A DNA stretch of 64,000 nucleotides from Agrostemma githago (taxonomy: Eukaryota; Streptophyta; Magnoliopsida; Caryophyllales; Caryophyllaceae): NCBI GenBank assembly GCA_958450325.1, contig OY288243.1:52479878-52543877 (forward strand). Reading direction: 5' to 3'. A program made the position numbers and the translations under genes. Positions 45,380 through 55,212 of this stretch are shown here, piece after piece. The notes under the pieces are model-generated. The model searched no databases. It saw only the letters and a list, made by a program, of their open reading frames with translations, and was not told where the DNA came from. Each line of letters opens with the position of its first letter. The first letter of the stretch is position 1.

Positions 45380-46672
45380 TGGTACGTATGTTAGCGCTAT
45401 GTGTTTTTTATCCCTTCATTTTCTTTACTGTTTAATAACCTTGTGACATTATAATAACTGTTATTAATTTTTTTTTTCCTTGTAACAGACTACCTTATGG
45501 GTTACGTGCGAATTGAACGGTAGCATCAAATTTGGATCCACTGGAGACTTATACATTCCCGATATTTATTTACTTTTGTATTCAAAGAGTGTTTTTATTT
45601 CTGTTAGTTTTGTTTCTTTTTTATATTTTTTTCAATAAGATGTAGTACAAAACATGAATATAGATTTTTGGATTATTAATGAACATCTCTTTTGTGTATC
45701 AATTAATTTTTGTATTTGCATATGACATCTTGTATGTGCGGATACTGTTTATAACCATTAAATTAAGCATGAGGTAAAGAAATAAAAAAAATGTATATCA
45801 TATATTTTTATGCAAGAATGTTGCATTAGAATTAGAATAATGTTGCTTTTACAAAGTTGGATATGTTGCATTTGCACTAAAATAATGTTGCCTTTATGAA
45901 TGTTGCATATATATTTAAAGTGTTACAATAGTTTCTCAAGATATGTGTTGCATTAGGGTATCATTGTAACATTTTTAAAAAGTGTTGCATTTTAGTACAA
46001 AATGTTGCACAAAGTGTTACTTTAGGCTATTGCAACGGAACTTTAAGCAGCACAGTTAAAAATGTTGCATAAACCCTAAAGCAACATTTTAGAGGTCAGA
46101 TGCAACATTTTTGCTGCGTTGCAATAGGCTTTTATTGTAGTAGTGCGATATGAAAATTATTGTTGAAGTTAACTTATCTCAATAATCAAGTAATCGGGAT
46201 ATCGGAACAAGCGACCGTCAACGCTGTGTGCAGTACACTTGTATATTCATGTTTTCTTATTCCGATATCACTCATACGCTACACAAATCGATTAGTATTT
46301 TAATGCTTTGATATTAATTATACTATCGATATTATGATGCAATGAACAAAATAATAAAAAAAAACGAAGAAAAAGAGGACGGACGACGAAGAGAGAAGAA
46401 TAAGAGAACGGGGTTTTGACACCCTCAACCTACGTGTTCTTGTCTCGGAACGGACTCGTAACCGTGGCTTTAACACAAGATTCTTCGAGGTTTTATGAAG
46501 ATTAAGTTATGGTGGCTCGGGATTGATTCCTAAAACTAGGTTTAGGGTTTTTGCTAGTGTAGATTTGCTAGGGTTTGATTAGGGTTGTATGTGTAAAAAA
46601 GTTGTGAGATTAGGGTTCGAAAAAAGTCCTAAGAAGGTAAAAAGGTGTCTTGAAGTGTGTGCAAAGGGTTGC

Positions 46673-46680
46673 TTATATAG
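46673..46680 (-). promoter_or_regulatory. TATA box in D's 3' LTR
   Basis: Minus-strand TATATAAG, identical to the 5' LTR copy at 59764-59771. Confidence 0.5.
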
Positions 46681-46707
46681 GAAAAGCTAGGGCACCGGTT
46701 TAGGGTT

Positions 46708-46816
46708 ACTCGACCGAGTAACCAGCTGACTCGGTCGAGTGGCCCAGTTTGTTAGCCGTCGGGCTTGAATAAAGGCCCACTCGATCGAGTGGGTGGGGCA
46801 CTCAATCGAGTGGCCC
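46708..46816. repeat. LTR palindrome module 1 (3' LTR of D)
   Basis: Four words: ACTCGACCGAGT, GACTCGGTCGAGTGG, CACTCGATCGAGTGG and CACTCAATCGAGTGG. Counterpart of 59799-59907. Confidence 0.85.
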
Positions 46817-47202
46817 AGCTGGGTCGCGCGGGTCTCTTGTTTTGGACCGTGACCATGGATATTTGATGGGTTTGTGTTTGAATTGGACTTTTGATGTTTG
46901 AGGGGTTGTTTTGTATGTCTCGGAAACGACTTTGACCGGGATTGTCCCAATCGCGAAAAAGTCTGTTTTAATTCCGGTGTCGGTTTTGGTCCAAATTAGT
47001 CTTGTTTGACTCGGAATGGTCCACTGGGCCTGGATTTGAGGTTGATTTTGTGAGGTTTGTATTCTGTAAGTGCATTAGCCAACGATTAATGGATTTGAGT
47101 CCGTATCCGAGCGCACAGAAACACGTTAGCGTCCGATCATCATCGGGTGTTTTTTTGGGAAACTGCCATAGACACCTGGCAGTCAAAATGCGGGTGTCTA
47201 CA

Positions 47203-47884
47203 GAGCCCCCACTCTGACTGAGTCTTGGACAAGGCGAAAGTCAGAGTAGCCACCAGGCCAATCGAGGATTGAAACCTGGCGGACTTTCGGCCGGGTCGTT
47301 TATAGTCCATTAGACTTGCGTGAAGGGCTCGCCAGCCATGGGCTAGAAGTCATACCTGAGCAGACGATAATAACTCCGTGGGGCATTTGGACTTGTCGTG
47401 TAAGTCCTGGGTGTGCCTGTGTGTTGGCCCATCCTGCGAAAATGCTGGGGAGGTGTAGTGGTTTTCATGTCCCTGTTCGAGTCGTACCTGTATGAGTCAC
47501 GTAAAATGCATGCAACACATAAGTAGTAAAATGACTCGCGTTGGGGAAAATTGGTTGAATTTTTGAAAATTTGAATTTTTGAAATCTTGAAAATTTGAGA
47601 TTTTTGAATTTTGGAAACTTTGAGATTTTTGACTCCTAACAAAGATTGGGAAAGTTCGGGATGGAGATTTCCATGCTAGTATCGAGACTAGGCTTGCGGT
47701 TTGATTCCAATTAGGATTAGGATATTTTCCTAAACGGTTTGCAAGGCTAATGCTATATATATGCCCCTCTTGCTCTTGATTTCTTCATAAATCCCATCAC
47801 AAATCAATCTCTTCTTAAAAGAAAGTCTCTTTATTTTCCTTTAGGCAAAAAGAAAGTCTCTTTATCTCTTTAAGAAGTTTAGCC
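47203..47884. other. Polypurine tract and upstream region of the antisense ORF (element D)
   Basis: 47203-47216 on the minus strand is AGAGTGGGGGCTC, directly before the 3' LTR. 47550-47640 carries AAATTTTTGAAA-type short repeats. A TATA-like CTATATATATG at 47752-47762 lies about 130 bp before the ATG of the antisense ORF, followed by CT-rich leader sequence. Confidence 0.6.
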
Positions 47885-49755
47885 ATGGGAATCAATAGGT
47901 TGAGTGTGATGTTGCAGTAGTGGTCCCGTCGCTTTAGGGACACGGATAGGGTGGCTTTGAATCAGACGGGGATAACTCAGCTGTACCCGTTCCGTCAGAT
48001 GGTGGTTGATCGCTATTTTCTGGATGCATGCTTGGCTTACTGGTATGACATATATCATGTCTTTGCTTTTCCCCGGGGCGAAGTTTGCCTTTTACCCGAG
48101 GAGATTGCCGCTATAGGAGGATGGAACCCGGTGCTTCGTCCAGCCGTCCCGTACTCGATCTATGACCCGAGGAGGAAGCTTCGAGAATTTCTAGGGCTTT
48201 CTCACAACGAGGTATCCCGCATGATGGAAGGTGATAAAATTTCTCTGATCGACTTGGATGAGAAATTTATGAATTCTCTTGATGTTCGGGTCAGACCGGC
48301 TTACAGCCGTAGGGCTTTTTCTTTTTGCATGCTTCAAGTATACGCTTTCGAGGGTCATATGGATTTGTTATCCTGTATGGGAGACATCCATCTCCTGACC
48401 GTAGTGGATTTAATGGAGACTGAACATAGCCCAGCTTGGTTGATCACTGGCGAAATTATCCAAGGACTGGACAACCGCAAGAGGGACTCATCAATTCGTC
48501 TTACCGGGAGCACCCGATTGTTGCAAGTATGTTACTTTGCAATTTATTTTTCTTTCGATTTTTTTTTTGATTTGATTTTTTTCGGATTTGCTGCTGCAGT
48601 GGGCACTCGATCGAGTCACCCTGGCACTCGATCGAGTGCCCTCATAAAAAGCCCCCTGTTTGTGCTCAGGGGTACCACTCGACCGAGTGTCCTAGGCACT
48701 CGACCGAGTGTCCTAGGCACTCGACCGAGTGTCCTAGGCACTCAACCGAGTGTCCTAGGCACTCGACCGAGTGGCCTTAGGCGGATGCCAATTTCACCTC
48801 GGGAACTCATGTTTTTGTTTCCTTTTTGCAGATTTGGCTTTATGAGAGGCTATCAGTGATAGATCCTCCCCTTGATGCGGGCAACTATCGTCATAACCAG
48901 GTGATGACGAGGAGGCGGGCCATTGATTTCTCTGTTCAGATTACGCAAAAGTATTGGGACGAGGTTTTGTCTTTCCATGGTGGTCCGCTAATTTGATGGG
49001 TCGTTCCGTGGTGGCCCATCTGCCTTTGGAGTGGTTTGGACCCGAGGGACAGAGCCCGCTATCAGGTGATTCTATCTTTTAGGCAGACGGTTCATCTCTA
49101 TCCAGATCGCATACTGAGGCAGTATGGATGGACCCAGTGCATCCCTGAAGTTGAAGCAGTTGTGAGTGACCCTACCCAACTGCCTGATGTGATGTGTGAT
49201 ACCTGGATGCAAAGATGGTACACACGGCATACTTGGCCCGTTGTCAAATCTCGCCACTCAATCTGGGTTTCATATTCTTACATGAAGGGGACCAAAGCCG
49301 TTGATGCTAAAGCCCGAGCTGTGCGGAAGGTTGACGAAGCTTTTGACCTGCTGAGGAGGGAGCAAGCTAAAGACAATAGGGGATTCTTCGATGATGGTGA
49401 CACCCCGGCTACCATGGTTCGTCTAATGTCAAGTCACAAAAAGAAGACTAAGACTCAAGCTGAAGGGTCTAGTGCTAAAGGTGCTAGGGGGAAAGTGAGC
49501 CCCCAGACTGACTTGGGAAGGAGACTGGGCCCAAGACTACCCGTGCAGGACCGACTTGTCCCACAGGATAGATTACCCGAGCATGTGCGGGCTCGCATTG
49601 GACCGAAGACCGTGATAGAAGACCCGTCGCCGAAGAAACGGGCTCGTGCGAAAGAGGTTCCACTTGTGATTCGGGAACGCTCGCCACCACCCCGAAGACC
49701 TCAGGCTCCACGCGACCCGAAGGAGAAGGGGAAGGGGAAAATGCCCGGATATTAG
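47885..49755 (+). pseudogene. Antisense PMD-like ORF of element D, two exons with premature stops
   Basis: Exon 1 is 47885-48526 (214 codons), the phase-0 intron is 48527-48831 (305 bp, GTATGT...TTTTTGCAG), and exon 2 is 48832-49755. Exon 1 has a TAG at codon 12 (MLQ*WSR, where copy B has GAA or GAG), and exon 2 has a TGA in GPLI*W. Otherwise the frame is open. The signature HVFAFPRGEVCLLPEEIAAI (about residues 58-78) matches the conserved segment of plant mobile domain proteins. The C-terminal third is basic and Pro/Arg-rich (RLGPR units, SPPPRRPQAPR, KGKGKMPGY). An alternative in-frame GTG start at 47951 would avoid the early TAG, but nothing supports its use. Related antisense ORFs occur in Tat-lineage elements; their role is unknown. 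Confidence 0.85.
48602..48775. repeat. Tandem palindrome array inside the antisense-ORF intron
   Basis: Five head-to-tail 20-bp units CACTCGACCGAGTGTCCTAG at about 48676-48775, preceded by CACTCGATCGAGT words at 48604-48640. They are the same palindromes as in the LTR modules but regularly tandem. B and C lack them in their shorter introns. Confidence 0.9.
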
Positions 49756-50139
49756 TCTCCGTTATTATTATTTGAATATTATTATTATTTTTTAGTGATG
49801 TGGTTTTTTTTGGTGTGTGTATGCCGTGTCCGGCATTTTTTTTTTGTAATCGAGATAAAAAGACATATTATTGAACACTGTTCCCGTCTTTCGTTTATTG
49901 CAGTGGTTGTACCCTTTTGAGGGGTTGCCTACGTATCCAAAAGTAGCGGAATCAAACCAAACGTAGTTCAAAATTGATCTGATTGATTTTTGCAATTTTC
50001 GAAATACGTCAAGATTATTAATTCCAGATGTGCGACAGTAGAATAATTAATTCTAGCTTATTGACTTGTCTATAATTTTTTGAAAATTTATAAAAAGACA
50101 AATTTTTATAAATTTTTGCAAATGACATTGAGATGGGGT
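49756..50139. other. Convergence region with conserved block (element D)
   Basis: Between the antisense ORF stop and the integrase stop. 49898-49975 (ATTGCAGTGGTTGTACCC, GTTGCCTACGTATCC, CAAACGTAGTTCA) is conserved in copies B and C although non-coding. It is a likely 3'-end region for both transcripts. Confidence 0.6.
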
Positions 50140-51250
50140 TTATGGGTAGTAGCGCTTCAGCTGGTCCAAGTTGGTTGGGTTGACAAATTCGTTCCCGTCC
50201 AAGTCTGTCAGCATCACCGCTCCTCCTGATAGGACCTTCTTGACTAAGTATGGCCCAGCCCAGTTGGGTTTGAATTTACCCCTTGGGTCAACCGGTAGTA
50301 AGGCACGAACCGATTTTAGGACCTGATCCCCTTCTTTGATGTTTCGGGGCCTAACCCTTTTGTTGAAAGCCCGTTGGATCCTCTTTTGATATATTTGGAT
50401 ATTGTTGAGGGCCCGTGATCGCAGTTCGTCTAAAAGGACCAGCGAATCGTATCGGGCTTGGACCCAATCTGCTTCAGGTACTTTGATTTTCAAGTAAAAT
50501 CCTGAGGGATGGCACTTCTAGCTCGACTGGTTGGACCGCTTCCATTCCGTATGTCAAGTAATACGGGGTTGCCCCGGTCGCGGTGCGGATTGAGGTTCGA
50601 TATCCCCACAGGGCAAAAGGTATTTTGTCGGGCCAGTCCCGGTAATTCTCAGCCATCTTTTTAAGTATGGTGACAATTGTTTTATTGGCCGCTTCTACCG
50701 CTCCATTTGTTTGAGGTCGGTAAGGCGAAGATGTATGCCTTTGAATTTTATATTTTGCCAGCAATGCGGCAGTTTCAGCTTGAAAGTGGGTCCCGTGATC
50801 GCTGATGAACTCGTGAGGGATCCCATACCGGCATACTATTTTATTTTGGATAAATTTGGCCACGTGCTTGGCGTTCAAGACACGGTATGACTCGGCTTCG
50901 ACCCATTTGGTGAAGTAGTCGATGGCCACTAAAATGAAGCAATGACCTCCCGTCCCGGAAGGATGCACCTTTCCAATTATGTCTATACCCCATGTCGAAA
51001 ATGGCCATGGTGATGTCATGGTATATAAGAGGGAAGATGGCATATGTTGTACATTGGCAAAGATCTGACAGTTATGGCAGTGTTTGACATACACCTGACA
51101 GTCTGTTTCCATGGTGTTCCAAAAATACCCGAGCCTCATGATTTTGCGGGATAGCATATGGGCGTTCATATGCGGACCGTTTTCACCATCATGGACCTCG
51201 GCCACGACCTTTTCGGCCTGTATTTTGTCGATGCATAGGAGGAGAGCCCC
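50140..51250 (-). pseudogene. Tat integrase of element D, one frameshift
   Basis: Follows the aRNH in the same frame after a TAG. Zinc-binding region with HCHNCQ, catalytic core WGIDIIGK (Asp), SDHGTHF (Asp), and NGAVEAANK (Glu). All three catalytic acids are present. Near 50485 one extra A shifts the frame (LLENQST, then stop). The C-terminal domain resumes in the other frame (VPEADWVQARYDS) and ends LKRYYP at 50140. Without that base the domain would match copy B. There is no chromodomain, as usual for the Tat lineage. Confidence 0.9.
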
Positions 51251-54200
51251 CTATGCCGTCTTTTTGTACAATTGCCCGTCAGTTCGAACAAATTGGGTTG
51301 CTAATCTTCGTAGGGCCTTTTTGTCCCGATTTTCAACTTCCGGGGGGTACTCTTCCGTTGTCAGGTAGGTTAGGACAGCTTGATACCAAGGTTCCGGGTC
51401 AGTTATCTCGATATCCTGAATGGCGTGGATGTAGGCTGGCTCGGACCATCTTTCGACACAGATTGGCATGCTGGTTAGGTGATCCGGGATGTTCAGTAAA
51501 GATGCTAATTTGGAAAGTGCATCTGCGAACTGATTCTCTTCCCGGGGCAGATAAATGTATTCTACCTTTTGGAATTGTTTCTCTAGAACCCTTACCCGTG
51601 CTTGGTAAGCCACGAGATTGGCGTTCCGAGTTTTCCATTTTTGGAGTGCTTGATTGATGACCAATGATGAATAACCGTGGACCCGGAGGTTTGTTACCCC
51701 TAAATCGGCGGCGGCTTGCAACCCGTGAATGCATGCTTCGTATTCGGCTGCGTTGTTGGTCACGTCGAAGTCCAACTTGATGGATAAGGGAGTGTGTTCC
51801 CCTCGGGGTGAAATTAACAGGATTCCGACCCCAAATCCTCGGAAGTTGGATGCCCCATCGAAATATAGATCCCACACCTCCGTATCGGTTTGGAATATGT
51901 CTTCATCAGGAAAGGCCCATGTATCGGTGTGGCCTTCTTCGGATATTGGGCTATCGGCGAGGAACTCGGCAACTACTCGGCCTTTGATGGCTTTTAATGG
52001 TACAAATTTGAGGTCGAACTCGGATAACATTAAAGTCCATCTTGACATCCTGCCGTTGAGGATGGGCTTCTCGAATAAGTATTTGATAGGATCCATTTTG
52101 GATAACACATGTACCTCGTGACTGAGCATGTAATGTCGGAGCTTTTTAGTGGCCCAAACCAATGCTAGGCACGTCTTTTCGAGCATTGTATATTTGCACT
52201 CATACTCGAGGAACTTTTTATTGATGTAGTAAATAGCCCGTTCTTCTGAATCGACAGTCTGGGCCAGCATAGCCCCCATGGCCGTCTCTGTCGTCTTTAG
52301 GTATAACGACAAAGGCAGACCGTGTTGAGGTGGCATTAGTACCGGCGGAGCAGACAAAATCTCCTTGATTTTGTTGAAAGCCGCTTGACATTTGTCGTCC
52401 CATAGCACCCGTTCTCCGATTTTTAGCTTTTTGAAGATGGGTTCGCATACCATGGTTAGTTTCGAAATGAACCGGCTGATGTATTGGACTTTCCCGAGAA
52501 ACCCCCTTATTTCCTTTTCGGTCTTGGGTGGTTGCATCTCGGTGATGGCTTTGATTTTAGCTGGGTCGACCTCGATGCCGCGTTGGCTAATGATATGGCC
52601 CAGTAATTTGCCCGACGTTACCCCAAAACGGCATTTTTGTGGGTTCAGTCTCATGTTGTATTTACGTAGCCGGGTGAAGAACTTTCTTAGGGCTGAAATG
52701 TGCCCGCATTGGTCCTTGGATTTGACGATCATGTCGTCCACATAGACCTCCACTTCCTTATGCATCATGTCGTGGAGCAAAGTAGTGGCGGTCCGTTGAT
52801 AAGTGGCCCCGGCGTTGATAAGCCCAAATGGCATGACGGTGTAACAGTAAGTACCCCAAGGTGTAATGAAGGTGGTCTTACCCATATCCTCTTCTGCCAT
52901 TTTAATCTGATTGTACCCGGCATACCCGTCCATGAACGATAGAAGGGCATGATCGGCCGTGTTATCCACCAGTATGTCGATGTGTGGTAACGGAAAATCG
53001 TCTTTTGGGCTTGCCTTGTTAAGATCCCGGAAGTCCACGCAAACCCGCACCTTGCCGTCCTTCTTGGGTACCGGCACGATGTTTGCAACCCAGTATGGAT
53101 ATTCAGACACTTGTATAAAGCCTGCTTTAAATTGTTTATCGACCTCTTCCTTGACTTTAAGAGACCACTCGGGCTTCATTCTTCTGAGTTTTTGCTTTAC
53201 CGGCTTGCACCCATCTTTGATGGGTATTCGGTGTTCGGCTATCTCCCGGTCTATACCCGGCATGTCCTTGTAGGACCATGCAAAGACATCTTTGAATTCC
53301 TGGAGGAGGTCTGCGAATTGTTTTCTCTTTTCTGGATCTAAAGATAGGCCCAACTTAAGCATCTGGGGCTCTAAAGTGGTTCCCACATTGATGGACTCAG
53401 TTTCTTCGATTACCGGATCTCGCGATTCCCTTTGCTCGAGCTGCTCGACCAGATGTTGAGGTAGGGGTACCTTTTCGTCGGGTTTCTCAATGTCATTACA
53501 TATAAAATTGAGAAAATTTTGGAAATAAGACAAGTCGTAAGCAGAACGGTGTTCGTTATTATTATTGATGGTAAATTTTGAAAATAGCTCGAATAGAGCT
53601 GCCATCTGATCATTGGTCAGTGGCGGGATAGGGAGAGGTCTTGGGACAGGCCCCGAGACCTCAGTGGATAAGGGAAGAGGGGTTACAGACTTGACTTTAG
53701 CACCAGACCCTCTAGACTCAGACTCAGACTCCAACTCTGACTCTGACTCTGACTCTGACTCGGTATCCGGCATGTCTCCCTCGCCGGTGGTCAGCTTGTA
53801 GACCCGTCCTTGGCCATCGGTCCATTTTATGGTCTTCCTCCAAGCCCTCATCTCGGTGTTGGTACCGACCTCGGTGATTAGTTTGGTTGGGTCAAACCGA
53901 TCGCTGCGAAGGATCAGCTTGACCAAGTCGTCTTTCGGAGCGGGGATGGCCTTGTCTTCTCCGAATAAGAGCCCCAGCACGGGCTCGGAGTTGTTTTCGC
54001 CCTCCTTTGATTCGGCCTGGACGATGGTGAATATATCATCAGGGATGAAATTGCATTCCCGAGCCTTTTTGGTCTCGGGATATGTGACGGTGGGTCGGTA
54101 AAGGCCCACTTGTATAGCTCCGAAGACTGGAGTGACGAAGTAATCCGTTAACTTCGGGCTATAAGGGCTTATGTAAGTACCCTTGAAAATGTCGATGGCC

Positions 54201-54352
54201 TTGTGAATACCGGCCCGAACCACGTTTTTCGGGGTTATAGCATACCCCAATCCGAAATGTGATTCGCCATCATTTAGGGCCTCGATAATCTTCCCAGCTG
54301 GAAGATATGGCCTTGAGGTTATTCCGGGTAGGTAACCCAGATTTTGTAGCAT
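51251..54352 (-). pseudogene. Pol of element D: linker, RT, degenerate Ty3 RNase H, archaeal-type RNase H
   Basis: A 1033-codon open frame. Residues 1-300 are a linker with an acidic Ser/Glu repeat (about 196-214). RT spans about 385-560: VCVDFRDLNKA, SFMDGYAGYNQ (Asp475) and VEVYVDDMIVKS (Asp539 and Asp540). The Ty3-type RNase H (about 680-760) has lost its first catalytic Asp (LYLKTTETAMGA), common in Tat elements. The aRNH (about 828-950) keeps Asp832 (YFDGAS), Glu870 (NNAAEYEA) and Asp944 (FADALSK), but the expected Asp894 is Tyr (HGYSSLV). The frame ends at TAG 51251-51253, where copy C has a CAA/CAG Gln codon (KTAQRALLL), so the stop is secondary and integrase belonged to the same polyprotein. 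Confidence 0.9.
53705..53765. repeat. Ser/Glu-coding microsatellite in pol linker
   Basis: (CTCTGA)n-like run encoding alternating Ser and Glu between protease and RT of element D. Confidence 0.8.
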
Positions 54353-55212
54353 CGTGTCGATACTAGTTGTGAAGTAGGGCCTAAAGAATATTTTTCTTCG
54401 ATCATGCCCACGAAATCAAATCCTCGTGGGTCGGCCCGGCCCGTAGCGTTGCAGCTTGCTACGGTAATTGGGGTCGCCTCCAGCGTGATGATACCGTCTT
54501 TAAGGGGCATCTTGACTTTTCGATGGAGGGTAGATGACACGGCCTTGACTGCGTGGATCCAAGGCCTTCCTAGTAAGAGATTGAATGATGAGGTGACATC
54601 TATCACCTGAAATTCCAACTCCTTTTCGATTGTGCCTGTTATGATCTTCAATTTCAAGGCCCCGGCGACAGGTTTTGGGCTTCCGTCGAAAGCCTGGATA
54701 GTCTGCGCCGTCGGAAGGTAATCGGCATCGGTGATGCCGAGTGCTTTTGCGGTCCTTAGAGGAAGGACATTCACGGCTGATCCATCGTCGATAAGGGTCA
54801 TCGGGAGATATTTACCTTTGCAGATGACCGTGATGTATAATGCCAGATTGTGATTGGGCCCAAATGGTGGCAGATCAGCTTCAGAGAAGGTTATGAGTGG
54901 GCCTTCTTCCTTTGACTTGCCCTTCAGAAAAGGCATAATAGTGGCTACCATTTCAGAAGGGGTAGCTTGTGAATCGACCTTGATTTCATCGAGAGCCTTA
55001 GTCAGTGCTTCTCGATGTGCCTGTGAGCTAACCAGTAGTTGCCATACGGTTAAGTCAGCTCGAACCCTCTTCAATTGCTGGACCAGAGCCGTGTCCGGGC
55101 TTGGTTCTTCGAGGGTAGGCTCCGTCCTGGCAGGTTCAGTGACGGATATAGGAATGGAACGCCCAGCTGCGGCGAGGTGATTGGTGGCTAAGGCTTTGGA
55201 CTTAGCCTTTCA
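54319..55212 (-). pseudogene. Aspartic protease part of gag-pro (element D)
   Basis: In the same frame as the second gag segment but separated from it by TGA at 55210-55212, which fits CGA to TGA. The catalytic motif reads LIDDGSAVNVLPL (about 54805-54767; Tat-type DDGS in place of DTGS), with LLGRPWIHAV downstream as the second protease signature. The frame ends at 54319. RT starts in a different frame that overlaps by about 35 bases (from 54352). Whether this is programmed frameshifting, splicing or a mutation cannot be decided here. Protease releases gag and pol products inside the particle. Confidence 0.85.

Larger units (their letters stand above)
41684..46145. mobile_element. CACTA element K (4462 bp), inserted in D's 3' LTR
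   Basis: Termini CACTACTACAATAAA (41684) and TTTATTGTAGTAGTG (to 46145) are perfect inverted repeats flanked by the 3-bp duplication CGA (41681-41683 and 46146-46148). About 250 bp at each end is filled with TTGCAAC/GTTGCA words in both orientations (sub-terminal repeats). No TNP2 transposase was found; only short transposase-like exon remnants near the right end. It is probably non-autonomous. Confidence 0.95.
41681..46148. repeat. Target-site duplication CGA of CACTA K
   Basis: CGA at 41681-41683 and 46146-46148. The uninterrupted site is seen in the other LTR of D (ACAAACGATATGAAAA, near 59224), which proves the insertion boundaries. Confidence 0.95.
40072..47202 (-). mobile_element. 3' LTR of element D, split by CACTA K
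   Basis: 40072-41683 and 46149-47202 together make about 2.67 kb that aligns with 57600-60294. K lies between AAACGA and (CGA)TATGAAAATTATTG. Confidence 0.95.

Noticed and set aside
46687..46950. Minus-strand ORFs with HSIECPTHSIEW repeated in both LTRs of D (also 59779-60048 and 1996-2190)
   Set aside because: Translations of palindrome module 1 and LTR leader sequence. They recur only because the LTR recurs; there is no evidence of a protein.
48676..48775. Tandem 20-bp array considered as a satellite locus
   Set aside because: Only five units, confined to one intron. Reported as a repeat, not as an established satellite.
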